This document shows, in pieces, positions 1 to 11,303 of a stretch of DNA of 63,285 bases (position 1 is its first letter; each line of letters starts with the position of its first letter). The stretch covers positions 1 through 63,285 of the forward strand of contig JAAPAO010000144.1 of NCBI GenBank assembly GCA_013115145.1, written 5' to 3'. The position numbers and the translations under genes are program-made. This DNA is from Perkinsus chesapeaki (Eukaryota > Perkinsozoa > Perkinsida > Perkinsidae). The notes beneath the pieces were generated by a model. It did no database searches, was not told the origin of the DNA, and was given only the letters and a program-made list of their open reading frames with translations.

Positions 1-870
1 GATAGAGCTCGAAGTCAGACGACGTAACTCCGGAACCTCTGGAATCGGGGATGCATTCAGCGACACATGACACACACTGTGTGAAGGAATTTCCGTGTGA
101 CGGCTGATATCCTCGACATAAGCTTACAGTATCCTGCTGAACTGTTTTTCCACCTTCGAGATGGGATCGGAATGTGTAACTGACAAGAGTTCTCTGCAGC
201 TGATGATCATTATAAACTTTATAATATGAAGCATTACTTGCAACGGTCACCAGACATGACAATTGTTCAATGTGATATTCCAGAGCAGACAGTGAGTATA
301 AGTTCTCCCTGCGTGCCGTATGCGGGCGTATTCCAGTCGAGGTTACAGGCAAGGTATCCTCGGAATTGCGATGTCGAAAGCATAGACCACGTTTGTCTCT
401 AGCCGCCGAATGGCAGTCCGGATACGCGCAAGGTCTTCCTCCACCATGAGAGATACACAATCTGCGAATTATAGAATAAACCGCATTTGCTCTGCACGAG
501 TAATATCTACTTAGCAACCTCATCAGACTCTCTTTTGCGCGCAAGTTTCGAGCACCCCGGCTCTACGCAGACTGTATGCTTGGCCATGGAAAATGAATAA
601 ATTTGTCTCACGAGGAATAATCCGAGCAACAGGATGTAAGTCCAGGCTCGACGTACAGCAGTTCGTCAAAGATCTTGCTAAGCAAGACTTGCTTTCTTGG
701 TATCTTGCCCAATTCTCGGCATCGCGAATTGTGGCTGCGCATAGAACAATTGTGGCTCCTTAGAACATTTGTGGCCACGGAGAGAAATTTTGTGGCCCGC
801 GCAAAGATTTTTCCTCTGCGGTCGGGCAATCCCTGTTCTGTAAAGCCCACGGCGGTGGGCGTCGTTGTCT

Positions 871-902
871 CTGGCCTGGCTGTGATAAGGCAGCCAGGCC
901 AG
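871..902. repeat. inverted repeat, 11-nt arms
   Basis: The arm CTGGCCTGGCT (871-881) is followed by a 10-nt spacer and its exact reverse complement (892-902). It lies in non-coding DNA with no terminator-like T run. Confidence 0.85.
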
Positions 903-1017
903 GCCAGCCTCAAAGGTGTATCAAACATGGTGGAGGCAAGGGGAATTTTGTCCCCACCATAGCAAGGTTACCAGCGCGGTTGCACCCCGAAGCGGGGAGG
1001 GCTCAGCAGAAGCTATC

Positions 1018-1043
1018 CTGGAGGCAGCTCCAGCTGCCTCCAG
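1018..1043. repeat. inverted repeat, 12-nt arms, 2-nt centre
   Basis: CTGGAGGCAGCT (1018-1029), a CC centre, then the exact reverse complement (1032-1043). Such a long perfect palindrome is not expected by chance in a window of this size. Confidence 0.9.
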
Positions 1044-2171
1044 CTTCTTTGCGGATCTGTTCCCGCCTGCTCTACTCGGGTTTCGAGCCGTAGTACCGGG
1101 TGGGTCAGCATTTTCGATGTCCATGATGGAGACCGAGTCATGGAAACTTCACCTGCATCCCAGGTGGAGCAAAGTGTTTCGGAAACTCCGTTCGTTGGAA
1201 TCGATATTGTTGATCCGCCGGGAATGGTGATTCTCGATCTAGGAGTGGACTTGCACGCCGAGCCTCTCAACCATGTTTGATGCATGTGAGGTTTAATTAG
1301 GGCTATTTGCATGTCGTTCGAAATTTTCATTTTTGTTTTGAGTTTTGGTTTTGGTTTATATATAAGATTTTAGTGCATATGTATACTATATATAGGTCTT
1401 TGTGAAAATTTTAAGATTTTTTTGTTTTTTTATTTAATGCTCCTCGACGACTTTCATCTCGGGGCAGTTATCGAAGCTGAAGAGTGATGAACTAGCGGAG
1501 GATTGTAAAATTTGGTGGATCACATGTAACAAATATGTATATACGATTTGTTGAGTTATTAGTAAACCATATGGAATGCGTATGAGTAGTGACTACTAGG
1601 CCGAATCACTTAGCCTTTGGCATTTGGCCCATATGCGTGGCCTCCTGTGGACGGTCCTTAGTGGACTGGCTCCAGCGTTTGGACGATTCACACTCCACTT
1701 GAGTGACTCCAGTGTGTAATATAATCGATTAGTCGGGCGAAATGAAAATATCGTTCTCGCGCATTTCCCCAAATTCGGTCGTAGATAATAATAATTCTAC
1801 GTTGCGCATATCCCTACCGCTTTGCCTTTGTCGAAGGCTCGACTAGCAGTGTGTGGGGAGTAGTTTGAGCTAGGGGATGTTAACTTAACAGTGTTGAGTT
1901 CGGTATACCAGCGTTGAAGATCGCGCAATCGATTCTGTAATGAAACCTATAATATCATTGTTGAGCTTCGGGTACATTGAATATCGGTATCGCACTGCTC
2001 TCGACCGATTTTGGTTAATCGATATCTGGATTTGACAAATGAGATTCTCCGGGAGGTTCGTAGGAGTTTGCTTAATATTCTTGCGCAAGATTTATCCGAT
2101 AGGTTTATATGCGGTACATCAGCCTATTATATCCTGCTATCCGAACCCGTTCTGTCAGCCTCTTTTACATT

Positions 2172-2396
2172 ATGAATATTATTCTGACACTTCTAGCTAT
2201 CATCTTATCAGCTTACAGTCATCGCCTTCACGAGTTATCATTTGTGGAGCTCTCCGATAACCCTTTTGCAAGCAAGGAGCGAGATGCCAAGGAAGTCGCT
2301 GATACTTTGGAAAGTATTAATTTCAATGATGACAAAGGTGATGAGTATAGTCTCGGTGAGCCTAGTGAGGGAGACTCGGTGCATTATTACATATAA
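2172..2396 (+). CDS. small putative secreted protein (74 aa)
   Basis: I chose the internal ATG at 2172 because it places a clean hydrophobic signal-like segment (MNIILTLLAIILSAYS) at the N-terminus. The longer reading from 2109 would bury it. The remainder is hydrophilic and acidic (DDKGDEYSLGEPSEGDS) and ends at TAA 2394-2396. No domain is recognised and there are no cysteines. It could also be the first exon of something larger, because no downstream partner is clear. Confidence 0.35.
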   Translation: MNIILTLLAIILSAYSHRLHELSFVELSDNPFASKERDAKEVADTLESINFNDDKGDEYSLGEPSEGDSVHYYI

Positions 2397-2627
2397 AGAC
2401 CAATGAGGGCCATAGAAGGCCATGGTAAACAACTGTTGTTGTAATCATGCAGACTTGTTAATGTGTCTGTGATATATTGCGTTTAAGTCTCCAACTCACT
2501 CGTCGCCCTTTTGAACATAGCATATGTATCCGATTCATTCATACCGCTCTCGTCTGTAATTGCCATTGATACTTGCACCCCTTCAAATGCAGAGAGCACT
2601 CGAGTGCTTTCGAAGTTGATTGTCTTT

Positions 2628-2756
2628 ATGTCCGGAACCCCTCCGCCAGCACCAGCGGTCAATCATCATCAACAGCAACATGGAAAGGCATGGCAGCATC
2701 CATTGGAGACTGGACCGTTAACGGTTTGTGGTACTATAGGGCTCGGAACAGCTTAA
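2628..2756 (+). CDS. possible first exon, Pro/His/Gln-rich
   Basis: ATG at 2628 opens a short stretch (MSGTPPPAPAVNHHQQQHGK...) with low-complexity composition like that of other real exons nearby. It ends at a stop at 2754-2756 if unspliced. It could be the start of a spliced gene continuing into the exons near 3.4-3.8 kb, but I could not join them in frame. Confidence 0.25.
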   Translation: MSGTPPPAPAVNHHQQQHGKAWQHPLETGPLTVCGTIGLGTA

Positions 2757-3410
2757 AGGTCTTTGGAATCCGGAAGCGTCAGATGTACGGGCACCGTAGA
2801 CAGTCTGTGAGGAAAATATCAATACGGTGTTTTGATCAATACGAGTACGGCCACCTTACTGATTGATGCATCGACACTCGAGGGGACACGGGAGAGTGTA
2901 ACGGCTGTGACAGAGGCAAGTTCTACTATCTGTCTAGTATAATAAGAAGAGAAATAGGTAGTTGAAATCATCACCACTCAAGAGCTCACTCTCGTATGTG
3001 TAATTCACCGCAACAATCAGCCGTACGAAAAGAACGCAGTTGTTGAACACCATGTACAACACCATTATGAGTTACTTTATAATGCTGAAGTACCTGGTAT
3101 GTGGGGGGATGGATAGTACAGAGACTATAATGCTTCAACTGGTGGAATATCTTAATCCTTCGTAACGCAAATTAGCCGTAAAAAGTAAAGACGCTGTTGC
3201 CGGGTAGGGATAAAGACTCTAGAGTCACCAGGATAGTAAAAACCCTGCGAAAGGCCTAACAGTCCCATAAAGGCGTGACAGAGCGAGAATGTACGCTAAT
3301 TCTTGGATAATGAAATCGACGCTTGAATAGGACAGGACGCTGATTGCCGGCTGAACCCATTGAGAGAGTCCAAGAGCATTGGTGTTAATGTTAGGCACTC
3401 GACCGCCTTT

Positions 3411-3798
3411 ATTGGAACCGCTAGTTGATGCTATTTGTAAAGCAATTAATGAGGCACTCCAAACCGATGAGGACTTGGCTGAATTAGAGGTACCGAGAGT
3501 TCGGCGTCACGCGCCGCGAAATGTATCGCTGTTACTTAGATAGAAGCGCGGCTAGGGTTTTTAGCGCCTCATCGAGATTCGTATCAAAGAGTGTTGCTGC
3601 CGATTACGTCTCCGTGTATATTACAGGAGTCGGATCACAGCAGAAATTGGCGGTAAGGGAGGGTTGGTGGTGACATGGCGGTGACGGGGTGGTGACAGGT
3701 ATGAATTTCAAGCCTCTGTTATGAGGGAGCAGTTTTATGCTATTCAAAAGCATCTGGAAAAGTTGGCAGCTGGAGTGCCCGGACAGGCGCAAGGGCAG
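3411..3798 (+). CDS. two candidate internal exons of an unidentified gene
   Basis: Two separated stretches read as helical, charged protein and end at plausible donors. One is near 3411-3489 (EPLVDAICKAINEALQTDED, then a GTACCG donor). The other is near 3728-3798 (REQFYAIQKHLEKLAAGVPG, then a GTATTA donor). Both might belong with the gene at 5.5-7.5 kb. Start, phases and product are not established. Confidence 0.3.
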
Positions 3799-5548
3799 GT
3801 ATTAGGGAAAAAGGGGAGTGTTTAATGGAGCGGTTAAATAGATGAATTGGATAGGTTGGCGGTTTACAGACCCTTCCGCTCGGGTTCGATTCTTTGGGGG
3901 GGTCTATTAGGTATTTCGTATCAAAGAAGTACGGCGGCAAGTGACCACAACAGATGAGTTCTTCGAATCGCCTAAGGAGGGTCGAGTAGGATAGCTTGGT
4001 AGGATTCTGAAAGATACAAACGAGCTCAGATACGTGCCAGCTACGACAGTGATCGATACAGTCTAGGAGACCGCACTCGGCCAATTGAAATCATCCGGAA
4101 GGACAGACTTAAAACGCTTAATATGTACTAGAGGGAAAGTGGAGAGGATTTTACCGTGGGGCTGGGTGTGGGGGGAGGTCATTATTAACCCCAGGAAGGG
4201 AATTGTAACGGCTTGGCTGGCGCCGTTTCGGAGACAAGTTCCTCGTGTGATCGTAGTTCTCAGTGGTACCCTAGGCTGGTGTCCATCTCAGAAGGGGTTA
4301 GTCTTGGATAAAACAGCTCAACTTTCTTGAAAATTAAGTGAGATGTAGAAACAATGTCAGTGGGCTTCATTTTCGATGGTAGGAAGTGAGACGGTTGTTG
4401 TTGTTGTTGTGGTATCAGATTCAGTGGACACTACGATCCAACCTATTGTGATGAGGAGAAGTATCCATTGGACATAAGGATATCGGTTAATAGGGAGAAT
4501 AAATGTAGTACAGCTGAAGGGGAGGTTGTCAGCATGTGAGGGAAGTTTGGTGACCGCGTTAATGAAATCTTGAAGAACCCAAGTTGCCTTTAAGCAACTT
4601 GTTTAAGCACCTTCTACTTGCCTCGTTCTTCTCGCTATTTCAGAGCGAGATTCCTTTATGGGTGAGAAATTAAAGTGGAGCTGCTGTGGTTTGACTGGAA
4701 ATAATTCACACTCCTTGTAGTTGAGAGTTCAATGCAGCTGTATTCCACAGACGTTTGTGTTGGATGACGCCACGTATCGAGATTCGACACAGGCGCTCGT
4801 CGATTGTATGTCTGAAACGCTTCTTGACCTTAACTTTATTGCGCGTTCTTTATCATCATATTTCGGAGACTTCTGCTATGTGTATGAGATTAGCTGTGTG
4901 TTTGGTGGATCGGGGGGGGTTAGGTGATGAATTGAATTGTATCATATAATTGATATAACGTTGCTGTCAGATGGTTGTGTGCCGTCGGATGTGTCTAAGT
5001 GCACTGGAAAGCGTAATAAGACTCGACATTCATATCTATTCAAGGCATGGGAGATTGATTTAACAGAGGTTATTGCCCAGGGGAGACAGGGAGAATGGTG
5101 AGTGGTGGTGGCTGCTGGTATTTGTCGAATATTCAGCAGCTTTGAGGTCTTATACCTGCGAAGGGCCCCTTTCACAGATATAATCTCTCGGAGATTTTTG
5201 TTTATTTTCTGATATTCCTTCGTATTCGTACTACCCCTTCGGAAGGGGAGTGGCGAATAGTGATCAAACAAGAAACGTATTCGACATTCATCACCATCCT
5301 TTCAGTGGTAACATATTTTTGATATATTACGGTGTTACGCGTATATTGCCAAATTGGTAAAACTAATGGATCATCCTAGTTAGTCTCCAACGTTCAGCGG
5401 TTCATGTGTTGAGGGTGTCTGGCGGACAGTGCAGCGCGAGCGGGAATATTTTATTATGAATTCATTCTTTTTATATATTTGTGAATTTATGATATTGTAT
5501 TTCACAAAGTCGCAATTGTTTCCATCAACCTCATACGGTTTCGTTTAG

Positions 5549-7500
5549 GTCGAGCTACGAGGTAGAAGTTGAGTTGAAGAAGGAGTTGATTGCGGAGCAG
5601 CTGAAGAGGCAAAGGCTGGGCAAGAACCACGCAGTGTATGAAATCCTAACAGGTCCTCGATTTTACGGCGCGCGGGAAAATCTGATAATTGGTGTTTAGA
5701 TTTCGTATACTGTGTACGTGATTTGGCTTGGATGTTCGGGGATGCCTACACGGCGGCAGGCGGTCAGCAGTGGAGAAACAACAACAGGAACAGCAACAAC
5801 AATCAGCGAAAAAGGTGCTTGTGTGCATGCGTGCAGATTAGTTCGTACCGACTTTTCCTCAATTTCAGAGGCAGAGGTGGCCCTAATTCCAATGATATTG
5901 ATTTTACGATGTGGATAGAGCCGGATGAGGTGAGACTTATTCTCATGGAGATATGCAGATGGGTTGCCTCCAGTCTCACTAAAATGCATTCTCGATTCCG
6001 TGGTGGACGAAGAGTATCAGGGTAAATCTCATTGGGATAATTTGCAGTGTTACTAGTAGCATCGCAACTCGCGTAGCAGTAACTGTTTTGATGATAGCAA
6101 GTTTTAATAGTAAATTGCTAATTAATATTACTATTAGTAGTAATAATAGGTAATATGCACGAAATGCAATCGGCGAAGGAATATGCTTATAGTTGGGGCC
6201 TCCCACTGGGGGATAGTTCTATTGCTTCAATGGCTAGGCAACTTTTTTGAAGTGTAAAACCTCGCTTTATCTTCACAGATACAGCAGCGGTACTTAAAGC
6301 GAGTGGCACCGGTTTTCCCTATCATTGGTGATTACTGTTTTACAATTGCCGATGAGATATTAACACCGAAGTCGAGTGAGGAGGAGGAAGACGGAGGCGT
6401 CTCCGAGCCAACCGGGAGTAGTGGACGATCTGGCTCCGTTTGTCGCGCACAATATGAGGCAGATACCGATGGTGATGTGAATATGGCGTCGACGGAAGAG
6501 ACTGCAGTGACGGAAGAGCCAAAGGAGAAGGTCGATGCTGGTAGTCTGCTGCTTTCTGACACCTCTAGCTCACCATCGTTGGGTTTGCTGTTGTAGGCAT
6601 TACATACAACAAAAGTGACTCTGGTGGTGATGTAGGGCTATTCTTTACTCGATCTGCCGATTGGATCCTCCTCCGAACTCATTTTCTTCAGGTCCCCACG
6701 AGCCACAACCCGCAGACGTTGGAATGACCACGGCCGGTATCGAGAGCCATGAGGAGGAGGAGGAGCCCCTAGCGATGCCTGAAGACTTGGAAGGGGCACT
6801 GGCGCTGGATATGTTGGAGGGACATGATGAAGATGAAATATATCATCCAGACACACCTGGTGAGGACTCGGTGGCTGGGTATTCTTCCAATCTTAATCAG
6901 GGTCTCCGCCTGAAAATATAGCATCGCCTGAAGCAGCAGCATCATCGCCACCGCCGCAACCGCCAGCTGAAAACGAAACTGTCAATATTACCAACTCCGG
7001 TAGGCTATCTGAGATGTCTCTACGGCGTGAACTGCAGGATTGATTTGAACGCTGAGCGGCTGGGTAACGCTGCGCTAATTTGAGTGGGAACCTTTCGCCG
7101 CAGAGGAAGTTTCCGGGAGGGTCTTTCCCAATATCTCTTGGAGCTGCTTCTTTACTGTGTGGATATTCAGTCCCACCCTCATTGATGAACGGCGTCGCAG
7201 CTGAACCAAAAGCAGAAGTATCATTGTCAACTCTTGTGGGCCCACAGAAGAAGACAGAGACGGCCGAAGAAAATGATGGTGAAATATGGTTCTGCCAGGG
7301 ATTGAACCTGGATCTTGTGCCCATCAGATAACGACGATGCTTCCTCAACGTCATCTTCATCCTCCTCTAGTGGGTCAGAGTCTTCGGGCAGCTCGTCTGA
7401 TTCGGATTCCGACTCGGGATCCTCAAACGGCTCTGATTCCAGTAGCAGCAGCGACAACGAAGACGAGGGCGGCGGGGGCGCTAACGATACCACTACGTGA
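5549..7500 (+). CDS. acidic, Ser-rich low-complexity protein (multi-exon, N-terminus open)
   Basis: Seven exons join in frame: 5549-5652, 5700-5814, 5869-5929, 6279-6582, 6692-6859, 6901-6999 and 7328-7500. All introns are GT..AG and the shortest is 41 nt (6860-6900). The first exon encodes a charged helical segment (VEVELKKELIAEQLKRQR). The second runs from an aromatic segment into RNNNRNSNNNQ. The rest is acidic (SEEEEDGG, EEEEEP, GHDEDE) and then Pro-rich. It ends with a long Ser/Asp tail before TGA 7498-7500. The pattern suggests a nuclear or chromatin-associated protein, but no domain is recognised. Upstream exons must exist because no start is visible. The last intron (7000-7327) holds a canonical tRNA T-arm close to its 3' splice site. 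Confidence 0.65.
7286..7327 (-). other. tRNA T-arm (3' end) inside an intron
   Basis: On the minus strand 7295-7311 reads CCAGG-TTCAATC-CCTGG, a perfect 5-bp stem with a canonical 7-nt T-loop. It is preceded by AAGAT like a variable loop and followed by CAGAACCA like a 3' acceptor end. No matching 5' half is visible upstream. It lies antisense in the last intron of the acidic protein gene, 16 nt before the 3' splice site. Confidence 0.7.
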
Positions 7501-7601
7501 CGACATTTCTCTCCACTGACCTTTACTGTACCATAATCGTATCCTGACCTCTCTTGTGCGTTTTGTTAGACTTCCTGATGCTAGGCAGAGCGTTTATTGA
7601 A

Positions 7602-8387
7602 ATGGCCAGGGTCTTCTTATTTGTGGGGCTGCTAGTGTGTGCCGGCTGTGGATTACCTCCGGTGTATATAGTCCGACATGCGGAGAAGCCGCAAGACTCG
7701 CCGTCTTTGGATCTTTCGCTCAGGTAACTACTACACAGTGTTATTGTTGATGACGTATCAAATGTCTAAACCTTCATCTAGAATCACGCTCCAGAACCGC
7801 CCGTTGTTTTTTGCATTCCGAGTGTGTTTTCAGAGGCGAAATCCGTGCTGCAGCATTATCGGCAGTTTTCTTCCCGAAATGGAGCCCCTCCAAGTTCGGC
7901 TCGATAGGTGAGTAGGCTTAGCCCTCTAGGCTACGCCGACTTGGAGTCTAGCTCTTGGGCAGATTGCCTTTTGTCGTGCAGATGTCGTCATCACTCAGCA
8001 ACCCTCTGATGACTTTCCTATCAAGCGCGAGCTACAAACGGCTGAAGCTATCATCGCTAACACGTCCACTCCATTGAGACTTTTCCGGTCCGTCGATGAC
8101 AGAGCGGCAACTTCGCAACCTGCTGTGTCAGGCACGCAGACGAGATAGACCTGTTGGACTACCTCGAGCGGGTAACATCTGGTGGACAAACGCCTTTGCT
8201 CGTTTGGGAACATTATAGAATTCCAGCAGTGGCCGTCGGACTTCTTCTCCGTTTCAACGACTCTTACGCGGATGCTCGGTACCCTGTATGGGCAGATGAC
8301 CGGTATGACATGCTTTGGGAACTCAATCTTGAAAGTGGCAGGATAGATCAGCATTGCTTGGTAGGTGCTAGAGCCCGTATAACGTAA
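7602..8387 (+). CDS. secreted histidine phosphatase (phosphoglycerate-mutase-like, RHG family)
   Basis: Four exons (7602-7723, 7834-7907, 7982-8087, 8132-8387) join in frame to 185 aa. The ATG at 7602 gives a signal peptide (MARVFLFVGLLVCAGCG). An in-frame ATG at 7578 is possible. The mature start VYIVRHAEKP is the RHx phosphohistidine motif of the branch-2-like histidine phosphatase superfamily. LQTAEAII is the second conserved block. LVWEHYRIPAVAV carries the C-terminal catalytic histidine seen in small secreted alveolate and bacterial members. The intron 8088-8131 is only 44 nt. Substrate is unknown; a secreted or vacuolar phosphomonoesterase is the likely role. Confidence 0.75.
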
Positions 8388-8450
8388 GGTTTATATTGAG
8401 AATCAATAATTTCGTTATGGCATATCTATTCGTTGTCCTCTGAGCCCTTG

Positions 8451-8464
8451 ATAAGGGCCCTTAT
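8451..8464. repeat. even palindrome ATAAGGGCCCTTAT
   Basis: A perfect 14-nt self-complementary sequence just after the phosphatase gene. It opens the palindrome-dense zone. Confidence 0.8.
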
Positions 8465-8658
8465 GAAGGGTCTCACCTTCGCCTCGCATCAGTGCTCACA
8501 AATCCTACCCATCTGATAGTATTTGTAGAGCTTTCGGATCTCATATGCACAGGGAAGCCATCACTTTGCTGGTGTTACACCAGTGGTGTAATCCATAATT
8601 TCCGAGTCACGTTGGGCTCACATTGTACGCCTCACAAACTTCGAGACGATCCTTCAAA

Positions 8659-8694
8659 AGTTGACAGTGTCAACTGGGTGTCAACTTGACACCC
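8659..8694. repeat. two adjoining palindromes sharing the same arm sequence
   Basis: 8659-8675 is AGTTGAC-AGT-GTCAACT (7-nt arms). It is followed without a gap by 8676-8694, GGGTGTCAA-C-TTGACACCC (9-nt arms). The core GTCAA/TTGAC recurs in alternating orientation, as if the arm had been copied repeatedly in inverted order. Confidence 0.85.
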
Positions 8695-8749
8695 AAATTT
8701 TGCAGAATCTTTGCGACAAAGTTTTTGCTTCCGGTGGTCCGGAAGTTCG

Positions 8750-8768
8750 AGGTCGATTTAATCGACCT
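8750..8768. repeat. palindrome, 9-nt arms, 1-nt centre
   Basis: AGGTCGATT-T-AATCGACCT is perfect. A third copy of the arm core (ATCGACCT) appears near 8797-8804. Confidence 0.85.
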
Positions 8769-8811
8769 GAAGATGGTTGCGGATGGTCATGATAGAATCG
8801 ACCTCGAGCTA

Positions 8812-8865
8812 CCGGATAACTCTATGAGTCATAGAGTTATCCGGTCATGAGTCATAGACTATGAC
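8812..8865. repeat. 16-nt-arm palindrome plus a 7-nt-arm palindrome
   Basis: 8812-8844 is a 33-nt perfect inverted repeat: arms 8812-8827 and 8829-8844, single central G at 8828. It is followed by 8851-8865, GTCATAG-A-CTATGAC, which reuses the TCATAG/CTATGA core. Confidence 0.92.
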
Positions 8866-8904
8866 GGGGCTTCTATCCCGGTGCCCGCCTCGGGAAGCCC
8901 GGTT

Positions 8905-8951
8905 CGGGTCGCCGACCCGGGGTCGGTGGCTCCACAGTGAAGCCTTCACTG
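8905..8951. repeat. two further one-base-centre palindromes
   Basis: 8905-8919 is CGGGTCG-C-CGACCCG. 8935-8951 is CAGTGAAG-C-CTTCACTG. Both are perfect. Confidence 0.85.
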
Positions 8952-10306
8952 CGCCTACCCGCACAGTGTGCTTTACTCTGTGTTGCTGATGATGTCATGC
9001 TAAGATTAATCTCCATACGCTCCGCTGAGTGAGGGTCGCTCCGCGGTATATCGAGCTTTGAGCTTCACCTGACGACTATCAGTCGCCAAGCCTGTTCAAA
9101 ATGAGAGACGTTCTGCATATGAAGTTCACTGCCGTCATGTGGTACATTCTCAAGACTCACTCAGCGTAATATCACGCAGTGTGTACGCTGCACGCGTCGA
9201 GTGTAATCCTACGTCACGAATCATATTTGGATCATGAAGCAACAGTGAGTATCGCCTTGATTGTCTTGAATACTCGCAGAGCTACTCCCGCTTTAAATAT
9301 AGTATATTAGTCGGAGGCTTGGCATCAAGCACCAATGACTCGATTGCGATCATGTTCGCGAGCAACGGCTGTTTCACGACTGTGGGTGCAGTGACTATCT
9401 TTGATAGTGGGCGGGCCGCTGTCAGTGGCCCGTCTAATCATTGGTTCCAGTATATTGTAACGGAGTGATATACTGTTCACGATGTACTCGAGCCGAGCAG
9501 CTCTTGTTAAAACGGGTGCGTGCCTCAGTCTGAAGCACTCTGAGGCCCTCAGAGCCCATATATGTATGATTCCAAGTACATCAAGCGGGTGGCGTCCTCA
9601 TGCACTCTGGAAGAGGTTTACACCGCGGTCTAAGTTTGTCGGTGGTGTGCAACAAATCAGCCAAGAGCCCATATACGTATTGAATACATTGTATTAACTC
9701 ACCCACTAGTTTGAATCATGAGGTACTAGGGTAGTATTACCAGTACTATATAGCCGAGCAACCCACAGGGTTGTATTATAGGCTACTTGTAACTAGTACT
9801 TGTATTACTAGGCCCCCAGGGTGTATTTCGCTTGATTCTCATGTTGCGTTGCACTAGGCATGACTGTTTGCGAAGTCCCAGAGGCTTAGTCTACATACAA
9901 GCTTGTATTACAAGCTACGTGCTACGGCTTCGGGATTCTCTCAAAAAGCTGGGGAAATACGCGGGACGGGCGAACTCTGTCATTGCTACTTTGCCTCAGG
10001 AGCTTCTTTTTGGAGACCTCAGCTGCCGTCCCTTCACAGTGTTCCCGCCCAGCGAGTACTTGAGAACCGCGAAGCTTCCAATGATCGATCGTATATGATT
10101 CATGATTTCTCGAGTATTTTGCTTGTAGTGTTCTTTTGCATTGGTTACATTATTGTTATTAAAGGACTCTCATGCTGATTATTTGACCAGCATTAAGAAA
10201 ACCCTAGTATGCGAGTCCGACTAGAAACGACATCGACCATTTTCCCGGCTTACTTTCACAGGTTATGTGGCATTGCTAGTGATGCTCACAACGACGTTGT
10301 TCCTGC

Positions 10307-10328
10307 TGTTACACTGTAACAGTTACAG
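10307..10328. repeat. overlapping palindrome chain (A-A'-A)
   Basis: 10307-10321 is TGTTACA-C-TGTAACA. 10314-10328 is CTGTAAC-A-GTTACAG. The middle arm pairs with either neighbour, so three alternating copies of one 6-7-mer are present. Confidence 0.85.
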
Positions 10329-11303
10329 CAGTGCTGAACGACTTGTGCAAGATGTATGAGATACTAGCACTCGTTGCCGTATGTGTTCATATGGCTTGAC
10401 TATTTCATTGTTATATTTTCATTATCATATTTTCACTATTTTCCGTATTTTTGCTGTTGTACGAGTCTCCACTTTGATTCTCGCTTTGCAGTTTATTCCC
10501 AGTAGACAGGTACCTGGCTGTCATGACTATGTTTCATATTGATTTGCGAATGCTGCGTTCCTCAATTAACAACGGGTACACCTTTCGGATTGTATGGCTA
10601 ATGCGGAGAGCTCAGCCCAGGAGTATCGGCCTGTGCATGGCGGTTACCCAGCGCCGATGGGATCGACCAGCTTACGCTATGGCGGGCAAGTTGAGAGAGC
10701 ATCAAATCGAGGCGGTGATGCCGAAGTGAACAGTCGAAGCGATGTTCACATGCGTGGCGACAAAGTAGTCCATGATGCTCTTGAAGAGCAGCTCTTCTGC
10801 TGGAACCAATATCAGCTGAATAATATGCACCTTCCCTTGAGCTTGTCACTGGATAGGTACTCACTGTGGCTAGGACGGCGAAACGAACTCTGGAAGAAGT
10901 GTTAACCATCTCATCGAAGGTATCAGTACTTCTCAATACTTGCTGAGCTGTGATTTAGGCTTCGACCGGATCGGAACCGAAGTGCGCCAAGACCCGAGGA
11001 AATGATGTACAATTCTATTCGATGGATATCGACCACCAACAACTGTCTCTATGATGATTGTCTTATAATCAAACAGCTCATATCACATTGAACACGTCAT
11101 TGTTGAGTTCCGCATTAAACTTCTTAACACAATGCAACTTGAACATTGAGCAAAAAGGTCGATACAACACACAGAAAGTTAGAGCAGAGGGCACCGCTGT
11201 GCCACAGCGGCACCAGCGGTGAGCAAACACATATCTAAACAGGGTAGAAGAAGTTCATGAACCTCTAACTACAGGCGGAGCCTTTTAGAATAAGGCAAAA
11301 TAT

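Larger units (their letters stand above)
1..2171. other. unresolved stretch, no convincing gene
   Basis: The ORFs here are short, overlap on both strands and show no recognisable domain or splice structure. Two long perfect inverted repeats (871-902 and 1018-1043) lie in it, plus a smaller GCCCAC/GTGGGC hairpin near 846-861. The part around 1320-1440 is strongly AT-rich. I see no RNA gene. Confidence 0.5.
8388..11303. other. gene-poor region with dense palindromes
   Basis: No ORF here shows domain similarity or coherent splicing. The sequence is instead crowded with perfect short inverted repeats, listed separately. Between 8.6 and 8.95 kb they are nearly back to back. A weak coding possibility remains around 10.5-10.9 kb, where ORFs on both strands overlap. 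Confidence 0.55.

Noticed and set aside
600-1330. Several ORFs of about 100 codons
   Set aside because: They overlap in four frames, span the two long palindromes and show no family features.
8812-8951. Rho-independent terminators or phage attachment sites
   Set aside because: The hairpins have no following T-runs and are too many. The genes are spliced eukaryotic genes.
10523-10936. Overlapping ORFs of about 100 codons on both strands
   Set aside because: Neither has a recognisable domain, and opposite-strand ORFs of this size occur by chance.
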